A stretch of 64,000 bases of DNA from Cryptomeria japonica (taxonomy: Eukaryota > Streptophyta > Pinopsida > Cupressales > Cupressaceae). The translations under genes were made by a program, and so were the position numbers. The DNA lies in assembly GCF_030272615.1 (NCBI RefSeq), contig NC_081408.1:403921389-403985388 (forward strand), given 5' to 3'. Positions 12,004-22,039 of this stretch are shown here, one piece after another (position 1 is the first letter of the stretch; every line of letters starts with the position of its first letter). Below the pieces are notes generated by a model, which worked only from the letters and a program-made list of their open reading frames with translations, did not search any database and was not told the DNA's origin.

Positions 12004-12307
12004 ACCCCCCTATCCGGCAGAAGTTTCTGGTCCCGGATGTGGTATATTCTTCCCTTCACCATCCAGGCCAGAGTCAGTCAGAACCGGCGTGGTGGGAAGG
12101 GTGTCAAACTTGGCATTTTCTTCCATATGACCCACTAACCATGGGGTCCCCACAGTCAGAACAGCAGCATGTGATCCGACCGTGTTATCGGGTATGGGGT
12201 CCAGTTGCAGGGGGGAAGGACCTCCCCAGAAGGGGCAGTCATCCAGGGGAATAGATTCAAACGTGACAAAGGCGGGAGAGTTGCAGAGCTGAAGGTGGGA
12301 TTTTTTA

Positions 12308-13431
12308 ATCCATATGTTTTATATTCTAATGATAAGCGGTAATTATTCTAACACATATGATTATTGTATGAAGACAATTTGAAGAGATTTTGGCAAGTTG
12401 ATGTAACGGTTTTTGTCTAGGGAATGAGAAAATGTATTGCATCTAATGCAAAGCACATGATGAATTACTAAGTTCGATGAAGTGGTGATCAAGGAGCAAT
12501 CAAGGTTTTCTTGATTGACGTGTAGAGATTGCTATGTAATCCAATGGTCATATTTGAACCGATTTGTTTGTAATCTCTATGAGAATTAGGTTTTTGTTGT
12601 GTTACCGACCTGATTGATTTATTTATAAGGTCGATGAAGTTGTTTAGTTTAAAGAGTTAGCAAAGATCAGTTAAGTGTGTGGTTGCCGAACCGGATGATG
12701 TATCTGCAGTTTGAGTAAAGGCAGATAGGAGCATGAAATGGATCTGATCAAGCAAGTGTAGTGTTATTCAAACAGATTAGCAAACTCCTATTATTTTCTA
12801 ACAATTACAGCAGAATTGAAATCCCCTAACCGGGTAAGCTCTAACAAGCTTGGTGTTATCAAATCCTCTAACAAGTTGATCCATTAGCTTGGATTTTCAA
12901 ATCCTCTACCAAGGTTACTCCTTATAGGGTATTGCTTCTAACAAGGCATTCTAGTCAATCCCTTAACCAGGTGATTCCTAATAGGATCAGTTCTTAATAG
13001 GACTTTTGTAAAGCTTTAACATGATAGGCTCCTAACAGAGCAAACTTCAGAAGACTTCATATAGTTATCTTGTGAGTCTCTTCTCAACGTGGTTTTTACC
13101 TATTTGGTTTTCCACATCAAAAATATTTGTGTCAAGTGGTGAATGTTTTTGTGGTTATGTTTCTTATAGTTGATTTACTTAACTACTTAACTACTTTGAT
13201 AAGTCGTGATAAGAGAAAGTATTGAGAAATGAAGAATTTGTTTACTGTTAATTTGTTGTAACAGTCAACTGGTTTATCTTATGAGTTTTTATCTTTAGAG
13301 TGGTATTACATTGATAGTTCTAAGTTTGCTTTGAGAGATTGAATTTTGAGATTGGTGAGGTTTGTATCAGTTTTTCTATCTACTGATTCACCCCCCCCCT
13401 CTTAGTAGTTGACCGGATACTTATTCTTTCA
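12308..13431 (+). repeat. isolated copia-type LTR
   Basis: The stretch has the features of the copia LTRs elsewhere in the window. It contains a run of TCCTAACAAG-like short blocks (12830-13040), an ACGTGGTTTTTACC motif followed by TTTTCCACATC (about 13087-13118), and then GATTCA with a C run and CTCTTAGTAG (13385-13410). No plus-strand internal region flanks it, so it is either a solo LTR or a leftover arm. The left edge (TG at about 12308) and right edge are approximate. I did not find a convincing TSD. Confidence 0.6.
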
Positions 13432-13449
13432 TTATACCATCACCCATAC

Positions 13450-14591
13450 CCCATGGGCATGATCCAAACAGTTCTTGGCTCAACTGCCTCCATGTGGTAT
13501 TGGTCCTTATCAACCATAAAACAGATAGTTTTCTCATACTTCTCTATAATTTATTTAGGGATCCTTTCCCTACTATGTATTTGAAAGGATTTGAAGTATT
13601 CCCACAAGGCGGATTTATGAGCAATAGTGTCACCTATACCCTACAATCTTTCCTTTATCTGAACCACCACCGGTTTATCATGTCCTCACTGAATCTTCCC
13701 AATAATAGGGATTTCATTCGAGAAAGGCAATGTCAGACAAACAATCAAGGAACCCAACTTAAATACATTCTTCTTGTCCTTCTTGATCTTCTTTAGGTTG
13801 CTTAATAACTCACTAAGAAACACTGAGCAAAGATCATACTTCTTGCCTTCCTTCAGAATCTCATAAGCTGCAAATATGGTCGTGTCAGATATAGAATTTT
13901 GCCTACTAGATTGATATACCTTATATCTAGTCAGCATCGAGGAAACTATAACATCGTGATCTATAATATCATTGATAGTCATCGACCGGATATCAAACTG
14001 AGATCCGTTAATCTTTGTTAACGTTGTATTTTGTATTTTCCTCAATCCCAGGACCTCACTGGTTGCACTGAAACAAGTAACTGCTTCAATGGCTTGCTTG
14101 GTGATCTTATGAGGTCAGTTTAGCCACATGAATTCATCATGGATTCGGCTCAAAATGTAACAGACCCATTCGGGTTCATCGAACACTAGGAAGTGAATAA
14201 ATTGAATGAAACCCTTGTCATGCAGTAACTTGAATTTTGGCTTCAAATTTCCCAGACTATCCATCATGTTCTTGGTGTAAAGTGAGAGAATGTCTTCATT
14301 CCCAAGCTTCTAAATGTGGCAATGGATATATGCCCTAATATCATCATTGTGAAGTACACCATATAGGACAGAAGAAAATGCACCTTCTGGATCATCCTCA
14401 GTGGATTTGAATGGGTGAATTTTGAACACGGGCCTAGATCTCTCAGAAAATTTGACCACCAATAGAGTCACACTACCAAATGTAGATGCAAATGCCATTT
14501 CGAAATACGAATATGAAAAGATATCTTTGCAAATGGAAAATACCTTTTGTTTCTCAACCGAGTGCAAGAAATTGTTGATTAATTGCTTCAA
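13450..14591 (-). pseudogene. unrecognised ORF of the LARD-like element
   Basis: A decayed coding region of about 380 codons probably began at the MAFASTFGSV Met near 14495. Readable blocks are SRPVFKIHPFKSTEDDPEGA, FIQFIHFLVFDEPEWVCYIL, WLN-PHKITKQAIEAVT, RSMTINDIIDHDV, ELLSNLKKIKKDKKNVFK and YEKTICFMVDKDQ. Stops interrupt it near 14311, 14114, 13686 and 13565. I do not recognise a family. The Ile/Thr-rich IT-QAIEAVTxFS phrase recalls the style of ORF1-type proteins of plant retroelements, but that is only an impression. It lies downstream of gag, where pol would normally be. Confidence 0.5.
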
Positions 14592-14906
14592 GATCAGATT
14601 TAGTTGTTAAGATTCCTTCGCTCTGCTGCTCTGCTCTTCTCTCTCATTCGCATTGTGAAGAATGAGCTATTAAAATTCCTTTTTATCCACCAAAAACCTA
14701 AATTTAAGTTGTAATAAATGCACAACCCTAATGACTTCTGGATACATTGTTTTTCATGAATTCATTCATCGGATTATCAAACTACCACGAGATCTTTCGG
14801 ATAACATCACGACAACTAATCTCCATCATCTGCAACCATCCTTGACCAGTTATAGATCTCCAAAAGGGCATTTTAAAGATCTGCATGATAGTCTCCCCCC
14901 TAAGGC

Positions 14907-16049
14907 CAAAATGCCTTAGTTACCGGATGAGGTTCCTACACCGGAATCAGGTGTGGAGCCATTTTGAATAGTAGAATCTTCTTTCTTTACCCACATCTTC
15001 GTATGTTGATCTCTGATCTCTTCCACCTTAGCTTTGCCCTTTTCATTTGATTTATTCTTGTCTACCGGAGCATTCCTTCTTCTGTAGTATCTTGCAATAT
15101 GACCAGGTTTGTTGCATGCATGACAAACAACACTTATTTGCATAGGCCTGAAGTTCATTTGATTTGATCTCATCCTGCATTGGTTAGAAATGTTCCCAAA
15201 CATACCACAAGCATAGAATCTCTTATTCTAAATATTGTTTATCACTGATCTACACATGTTTGACTTGTGACCAAAATTGTTGCATATGAAACATTGACCA
15301 GTAAAGGTAGGACCATTGTTCGTCATATTATTCATCATTCCATTATTCATCCTACTTCTTCATTGACTTGCCATATGACCAAATTTACCATAAACAAAAC
15401 ATTTACCATTGAATTTATAGGAATTAGGTTGTCTTACCGGAGGTTTCTTGTTCTTTTGTTGATGATTGCTTTGACCAGAACCGAAGGATTCTCCTTTCTC
15501 AAATCCAAGTCCTCACATATATTTCCCATGTCTCTGACTTTCTAGCATCTCATCCAATCGGGCTGAACTAGCTTTGAATTTTTCTTTGTATTCATTAGGA
15601 GTAGTCAACTCATCTCTCAGAATTATGATCTATCTTTCAAGTTCTTGTCCATCATTCTTTGTTTGCACCAGTTCAAACTTCAATTGATCATTCTCATATG
15701 TCAATCTACAACATTCATCAAATTTGTTCTTCAATGATTGAGTCAAGGTTTCTTCATTCTTCTTCTGGTCTTCAATCTCCTGAGTCAGCTTCATGACAAT
15801 AGATTTCATTTCATTCTTCAAAACTGCATTCTCCCTATCCAGCTTCTCACATTCAATTGTCTTGTCTTATAGGGATTGATTGTCAATGCTTTGTTCTTTC
15901 TCCTTCAGCTTATCCATCAATGCCTTTATCTTCTCTCTTGAATTTCTTACTTGATCTTTCAATGTCTCAATGAAATCTTCAGCTACATTCAGGTTTCTTT
16001 TCAGGGAACTTACTTCTTTTCTTGATGCATCAAGATCTTCAAGTGCCAT
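14907..16049 (-). pseudogene. gag-like protein: coiled coil plus three zinc knuckles
   Basis: Starting with MALEDLDASRKEVSSLKRN at 16049, about 140 residues are Lys/Glu/Leu-rich with heptad-like spacing (15630-16049, stop near 15869). A Gln/Asn-rich stretch follows with zinc knuckles: a degenerate one CFVYGKFGH (about 15363-15407), an intact CFICNNFGHKSNMC (about 15247-15291) and CHACNKPGHIARYY with the last Cys changed to Tyr (about 15079-15124). Zinc knuckles plus the position right after the primer site identify it as Gag. Stops break the frame. Confidence 0.7.
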
Positions 16050-16135
16050 ACTAAGTTGTCTCTACAAATGGGAGTCCATTGATTCAATCTTCTGGATCTT
16101 CCTCAAGCTATTAGGCTTCTTCCAAGGCATTAAGA

Positions 16136-16147
16136 TCTAATACCAAT
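16136..16147 (-). other. primer binding site
   Basis: On the minus strand ATTGGTATTAGA directly follows the CCAACA end of the LTR. It matches the tRNA-iMet-type copia primer site TGGTATCAGA with one change. Confidence 0.75.
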
Positions 16148-17266
16148 TGTTGGTCAATGAACACTAAGAGAGGGGGGTGAATCGGTGTTTTATAATTAGC
16201 AAACTTATCAAGTTGATTCTTTAACCACCTGATGCCTGAGAAAGTAATCAAATTGCAGAAACATAAAATGGACAACCAAAACACCAAGATTTTTATGTGG
16301 AAACCTAGAAAGAGAAAAAGCATGATGGGATTGAGTAGCCACAATATTATTATACTATGGCCAGTAGTAGAACAATATTACAAAAAGGGGAATGCACTTG
16401 CATTTAGGCACACTGCCTAGAGCTCACTAATCAATTACAAAAGGGCTACAGCCCGGCGGAAGGCTCACTGCCTTACAGGCTAATATAAAAATGATGACAA
16501 TGTTAACTGAACTAAAGTGTAGCATCTAACTATGCCAAAATACAGTTTCGGTTAGGCTCTAATTGTCTCCTGCAACTGATCTATCATTCTGCTATGTCAT
16601 ATATCGAAGCAATAAAATATTCACCAAACTTACAAATTCGCTCACACAGACTTCCTTCGCTTATCACACGCCCCAAAATTATTAACCAAGTCAATCTTAT
16701 ATATCTACACAACCAAAAATAATCGATATCCATGTTGGCTTCCAAAAACTGCATAACACGCAACATGAAACGTGTTTCACCAAGTCGGCTCAATCCGATC
16801 ATAAATCCAAATGCGGACCAAAACAAGATGGTAAAATGCTTCCCATGTCGGCCCAATCATCTCAAACATGAAACTAATCACCAGAATCATCCCAACAAAT
16901 CCACAACACACGTTACTCCAAAATAGCTCTATCCTAACCGAATTACCAAATACTGGAGCTCTAAACTTGTACACAATTCAACACCGAATATCAGGATCAT
17001 GAGATAATTTGTCTCGAACCTCAAACCAATTGCCTTGATCACCGCAACCCAAAATACATCACCAAAATTAATATGTGCACCATGATATCATCCTCTACCG
17101 GAAATTGTGTTCCACCTTCTAGACTTATGCCTTATGAGAAAAATGACTTCCGGTAAACCAATTCTATGTACACCAGATGTGATCTGCGATCTAAGTTGCC
17201 ATCAATGACAACCCCTAAACAACTATCATGAACCAATCATCACCAAAACAGTGTCTCTTGTCAACA
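16148..17266 (-). repeat. LTR of the minus-strand copia-type element
   Basis: On the minus strand it begins TGTTGACAAG at 17266 and ends CCAACA at 16148, giving 1,119 bp. Near its 3' end is the AGGTTTCCACATAAAAATC block followed by GATTCACCCCCC and CTCTCTTAGTG, as in the other copia LTRs here. It shares a GTGAGCTCTAGGCAGTGTGC block with the LTR fragment at 17272. The primer site adjoins its end. Confidence 0.8.
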
Positions 17267-17271
17267 GTAGC

Positions 17272-17582
17272 CTTTTTGGGTTTCTTATTTTGAGCAGTGA
17301 GCTCTAGGCAGTGTGCCTGAATGCATGTGCATTCCCATTGTAATAGTCACATTTACTCCTAACAGGGTATTATCTCATTGTGGGCAGGTTCCCACCGTGG
17401 TTTTTCCCTTAACCAGGTTTTTGACGTCAAAAACCTTGGTGTTATGTGTGCTATTGATGTGGTGTTTTTTTCATACTTTAATTGTTAATCATCAAATCTG
17501 TTTTGTGGTTTAAGCTGTTGAAGTTTTGGTGCGAACTGATTCACCCCCCTCCCTCATAGTTTGTTGCATTGTTGTTAGCACA
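17272..17582 (+). repeat. truncated copia LTR (3' part)
   Basis: Only the right part of a plus-strand LTR is present. It contains AGTGAGCTCTAGGCAGTGTG, then ACCGTGGTTTTTCCC with AGGTTTTTGACGTC, then GATTCACCCCCCTCCCTCAT. It is close to the 3' LTR of copia 1 (for example around 5736-5880). Its left part is cut off where the minus-strand element begins. Confidence 0.7.
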
Positions 17583-17725
17583 ACGATGGTTGGAACCAAT
17601 CTCGGGGCTTTTGGAAAGGTATAGAGAATTCAAACTAATTCATATCTACCGAGAAGGTAACATTGAAGTAGATGTCTTAGCCAAATTGGCAGCCAATAAG
17701 AATGAATGTCTCGATATCCACTAGG
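17583..17725 (+). pseudogene. RNase H fragment (LINE type)
   Basis: A short frame reads RWLEPISGLLERYREF, then LIHIYREGNIEVDVLAKLAA. The YREGNxxxDxLAKLA signature is the C-terminal block of the RNase H that ends plant LINE ORF2 proteins; Ty3 elements have a similar block. A TAG follows in frame near 17724. This is a scrap only about 45 codons long. Confidence 0.6.
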
Positions 17726-17916
17726 AGATGATGTCATCAAACGGCCCCATACTAGAGTTTTAAAAATTGAGGATGAATTTGCAAAAGGATTGCGGGTATG
17801 ACAGATGATAGGAGGATAATAATGTGATAGAATTGATGGGTCAGTCAAGTGTGTGAGATAGTTAGTACATGAATTGATAGAGGCAGATTTGTATGTAATG
17901 GTCGTAAAGGGAACCT

Positions 17917-18890
17917 ATGGATTTATGTCAGATATGGGTACGGGCTATGGTTGGACGTTATGCAGCTGTCATAAGGATGGATTTCATGGGAACTTGTGGG
18001 AGTCTTGAGGATCTTGAGAGATCACGACATGAGGCATTAATTCTTGATAATGGAAAGACATCATTATTTGGTGCAGTCTTTTTCGGTTTTGAGATTATAT
18101 ACGGGGGCAGTTGGAATGGTTATTCACTCTTGGCATTTGTATCTTTCCTTTTCCAGCGATTGAGAGGATGGACACACCCATTTTTCTTGAGGCTACAAAA
18201 CAACAAATGGCGTTTCTGGGGGGCATCTCAGATAAACTTCTACTACATGTGCTAGAATCTGGGCACACATTGGTCTGGAATTTTTGCAAGCAAGATACAA
18301 GTACAGAGTGAATTCTGATATCTCCACGATGTTCTTGGTTGTGGGAGTTCAGTTGGGGATTTGCAAACCGTGCATCAAGAAGGTCTACCAAATGCTATTT
18401 CGGCATTCCTTCCTAGGTGGTATTAATGATGTGTTGGACAACATCGATGAGCAACAGAAGGTGCCCTTGGCTCACTTTTTCTACTGAAGCAAAGATATGG
18501 CAGTAAAAAAAAATTTTGTGTAGACTCTTGAGATGGAAAAGTTTAAAGCTACCTACCATGTTCGGAATCGAAGCCTTGTGTTTCTTTTGTTTGTTACTAA
18601 AAGTTTGGCTTGGCCAAAATCTTTTGATTTGGGGAGGTATGTGAGAGTGGAAGGCTTGGTTGGGAGATGGGACATTGGGGGTGTGAATGGGGAGGAGGAG
18701 GAGGGAAACTATTGGGGTCTAGGTGATGGTGAGCTCTAGGTTTCACAGGACAGCCAAGATATAGAATAAATAGTTGCAGGCCCTAATCATACGACGTGCG
18801 GGTTGGAGTGTCTGGTTGTTGCAAATGCCATAGCAGCCAGAAGAATGAGGGAAGTAGAGGAAAGTACATCCTCCGAGGAGGAGGGCCTCT
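17917..18890 (+). pseudogene. unrecognised decayed coding region
   Basis: Several frames show coding-like blocks in order: RMDTPIFLEATKQQMAFLGG (about 18163), LLHVLESGHTLVWNFCKQ, NSDISTMFLVVGVQLGICK (about 18310), HSFLGGINDVLDNIDEQQK, KFKATYHVRNRSLVFLLF, and a polar end NAIAARRMREVEESTSSEEE (about 18830). Frame changes and stops separate them. I recognise no family. The acidic Ser/Glu-rich end followed by a T-rich untranslated-like stretch suggests the C-terminus of a protein. It could be a mobile-element ORF or a dead host gene. Confidence 0.3.
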
Positions 18891-19999
18891 GAGATGAAAG
18901 GGGGTTCTAGTATTTTTTTCTTGTTATCATTTTTTTGTGTTTTCTCTTTGTATATTGGGAATACAGGTTATAGGTGTATCAGAGTGGGAACTCTATTGGA
19001 TTGTCTCAGTGGTTTGTGTTTCTGGTTTAGTATGCCTCTGTCTGAGGTTCGTCTATGTTGATAAAGTTTTTTGAGGTAGGGGGTTGGGTGATCGAGTCTA
19101 TTTGCAATTTTGACATCTCTTTTTTGGAGGAAAACGGACCATAGTCACCTCATGTATGTATCAATTTTTAAGTAATATAGGTGTTGGCAAATCCAGCTAT
19201 TTAATGATTAAAAAATAAGATTTTGGTGTAGTTCACAGTTGTAACACTGAACTGCAATTGTAGTAGGAATCTTTGATAAAGCATGTAGTTTGAAGTTACA
19301 AATCCGAACTACACATGTGGTGTGTGCAAAAAACAAACATGTAGATCGAACTTATACAAAATTAGGGTTTAACTCCGACAATGCAAAAAGAAAATAAACA
19401 CTAACTCCTAAAATGACAATTTGTCAATGTTTTAGATTGACAAATTGAGGCTCAAATAGGGACAATTTCTCAAGAGCCTAACTACACACGAGGGGGTTTG
19501 ACAAGAACCTCAACATGCATTCTTAGAGGGTGTGAGCTACAAAATGGGAAAATTTCATTAAGTTTATCCCATGATTTGAGCAAGCCGAAATTGAGGATAA
19601 TTGACACACTTAAAATAAGGGCCCAAATAGAAATGTGGTGAAGCTTTAAAGTAAGATAGGACTCATATTTTTGAATTGGGGATTAATTCAAGGTAAGAAT
19701 AGGTCCCAAAATGCTTAGAGGAGTAAAATGAGTGTTAGGAGAGTGTGAAATTGGACTCATAATTAAAGGAGTACAGTTAATGGCACTACAACAATAATTA
19801 TGAAAATAATATTTTTGGTTGTTATAAGATTTATTTTAGGCTTGGGATGTCCTTGGGTCACTTTTAATGAAAGAATATAGAGTAATCTCTCTAAGGTACA
19901 ATAGGCTTCACTCCCAACCCTCATGAAAACCCTAATGCTTTTATGAGTGGTGTTCTCATTATGGCTTGAGGGACATGAGTTTATTGCAAGTGTTTTTTA
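18891..19999. other. noncoding stretch
   Basis: AT-rich sequence with no coding frame I trust. It contains an inverted-repeat-like TGTCAATGTTTTAGATTGACA (about 19424-19444) and several diverged repeats; otherwise nothing is recognised. Confidence 0.5.
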
Positions 20000-20787
20000 T
20001 GCAAGGGCATCCCCTTTCCTTTCATGGTTTTTTGGTGTTTTGTTTTCTTTCAGTTTTTGTTTTGGTTGAGTTTTATTTATATTTTGTTCCTATCACAATT
20101 TCTTCTTGTTCTTGTCACAAGTTTGATTGTGTTGGTTCATGTTCCTACTCTTGTCTTAACCGTGACAAGAAGTTGTGTTTGCAACTGAGTTCAATGACCC
20201 AAGTAACGACCAACAGTTGCACACATCGGTAGTCAGTTATGGGAGCACCCGGTGGCAGTCGATTACCTCATCCATGTTGGCATTCGTTAACCAACCAAAA
20301 GAAAATTCCCTCTATAAGAAAGTATTTTGTTGATGAGTCAGGGGTTGCTCAATCTGGGAAAAGCATTGGTCGATTCACACATAGCAGAGTGGTCCATTGG
20401 TCGTGGAGACAAGAACCGATTGAAGCATAGAATAAACCAACTGGAGTGAATGGTCAATCAGCCAATTAGGGAAGAAGGCCATAGCAGCCTGTAGAAGGTT
20501 TTGTGTTCATGTGTTTTTGTATTGCAAAGAAACTGACACCCCTAAGGGGTTGAATAACTCTTAGTTTGTTTTTAACATTGTGTAAGCAGAATGTTTATAT
20601 TGGAACTAAGTTTTGTTTCCTGTCATATTTGGGAACAGAATGTTATGTAAATGATTCTCTAGTTCAAACATTGTGTAGTTGATTCAGGGGTTAACTATTG
20701 AACTTCCTATCATAATTGCCATGTCTAATTACTTGTGATTTCTTGTGTTTGTTCTATTCATTTAGTGATCAGAAAGGTGTGTCATCA
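20000..20787 (+). repeat. 5' LTR of the Ty3/gypsy element
   Basis: It starts near TGCAAGGGCATCCCC and ends CATCA before TAGTGGTATGAGATCC. It matches 29107-29879 along its whole length, including a CACAAGTTTG block, a CCGTGACAAGAAGTTGTG block and a GGGAACAGAATGTTATG block. The first bases are approximate. Confidence 0.85.
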
Positions 20788-20789
20788 TA

Positions 20790-20803
20790 GTGGTATGAGA
20801 TCC
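20790..20803 (+). other. primer binding site of the Ty3/gypsy element
   Basis: GTGGTATGAGATCC follows the LTR end after two bases. It resembles the tRNA-iMet type TGGTATCAGAGC with a few changes. Confidence 0.6.
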
Positions 20804-20835
20804 TAAAAGAGATGATCTATAGTTGAGTTGGCAGA

Positions 20836-21880
20836 ATGCCTCCAAAGAGAATGGGCAAAGGAGGAGCTCGAGGAAGAGGCAGAAGGGAACATGGAGAGGG
20901 ATTTCCCGAGATGTTGCAGCATCTGATTGCATGAATGGATGCCTTAAGAAGGGCACAGAGAAGAGGAACCCCTGATGATGATGTTAGTGATAATGAAGAG
21001 GAAGAATAATAACAGGAAGAGAATGAGGAAGCACATGAAGAACCTGAAAAGTTCAAGGAGAAACTATTGAGGACAATATTGAATGTGGGTTCCAAACCCA
21101 AAATAGAGGTTCCTACATATTCGAGAAGCCTCAATGGTGAATATTTAATTGACTAGATCAATGACTTAAATAAGTACTTCAAGTATGAGGGAGTGGCGGA
21201 GGAAAGGAGAGTGAAATTCGCCCGCACTAGATTGAAGGGCCACGTTGCTATGTGGTGGGACTTTGTCCAATCTGAGAGAAGAAGGAAGAATAGGGAAAAG
21301 ATTAGTATGTGGGAACAAATGGTTGCAAAATTGAAGGCCAAGTTCCTTCTTGGAGACTATCAAACAAATCTTTTCAAAAGATTACAAAATTTGAAACAAA
21401 TAGACATGACAATCAAATATTACACTGAAAATTTTATAAGTTGGTGATTTGGGATGGCCACAGTGAGGAAGATATGAAGAAAATAGCTAGATAGCTGAAT
21501 GGTCTGAATTATAGTTTGCAAGACGAATCTTATTTCCCCTAAAAGCCTTGAAGAGTCTTATCAACTTTCCTTAAAGGTAGAGGATAAATTCCAGCGAAAG
21601 CAAAGTCAGCAAGAGAAGAAGAGAGGAAAGGGTTTTAGAGGAAGGGGACATCAATTTGGTAGAGGACAACAACACCACCAAGGAGAAGAGGTTAGAAGTA
21701 GTAGTGGGACAACCAACAATGATAGAGGAGGTTACCAAAACAAGCATGGAAGAGGTGGATCACAAGGTAGAGGAAGAGGGTTCGCTAGAAAATGCTTCAA
21801 GTGCAACCAAATTGGGCACAAGAGTCGGGAATGTTTTGAGTCCTCTCAAGGAGCACATATGAAGTTTAAAAGGAGTAATT
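20836..21880 (+). pseudogene. Ty3/gypsy Gag
   Basis: Gag begins with MPPKRMGKGGARGRGRREHG, followed by an acidic stretch (DDDVSDNEEEE). The capsid region gives YFKYEGVAEERRVKFARTRL, GHVAMWWDFVQSERRR and KAKFLLGDYQTNLFKRL, matching Retrotrans_gag. An RG-rich linker leads to the zinc knuckle CFKCNQIGHKSREC at about 21794. Stops lie in frame near 20933, 21007 and 21153, with further damage around 21445-21540. It packages the element's RNA in active relatives. Confidence 0.85.
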
Positions 21881-22039
21881 AGATTATCCATGTTGATCAA
21901 GAAAGTGTGGGGTCACTTGTTCACCACAAGGAGGAACCAGAATCAGGGGAGTCATTATTGTTGAAGAGGGTATTATTGAAGCCCCAAAAAGAAAACCGAG
22001 AACCCATTCAAAGGAGAGCCTTATTCAAAACCAAGTGTA

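Larger units (their letters stand above)
6081..12300 (-). mobile_element. L1-like LINE 1, near full length, inactivated
   Basis: On the minus strand the order is ORF1 (DUF4283-like plus CCHC knuckle), then ORF2 with apurinic-type endonuclease, RT, zf-RVT and a C-terminal RNase H, then about 250 bp of 3' UTR. This is the usual plant L1 layout with RNase H. I see no long terminal repeats. Ends are inferred: the left end adjoins a copia LTR and the right end lies just before another LTR. I could not identify a TSD. The 3' region contains hairpins, such as GGGAAT..ATTCCC near 6240-6256. Confidence 0.85.
13432..17266 (-). mobile_element. copia-type non-autonomous element (LARD-like) with gag but no pol
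   Basis: Read on the minus strand: a complete 5' LTR (17266 to 16148), a primer site, a coiled-coil plus zinc-knuckle gag-like region, a polypurine-like GGGGGGAGA (about 14891-14903), and then a second ORF region reaching 13432. No integrase, RT or RNase H is recognisable in the 2.7 kb of internal DNA. The matching 3' LTR is not visible in minus orientation; a plus-strand LTR abuts the end instead. The element is therefore truncated or rearranged there. Confidence 0.65.

Noticed and set aside
19966-20232. hydrophobic, Cys-rich ORF, with a twin at 29078-29305, as a membrane protein
   Set aside because: Both lie in the LTRs of the Ty3/gypsy element and exist twice because the LTRs are copies.
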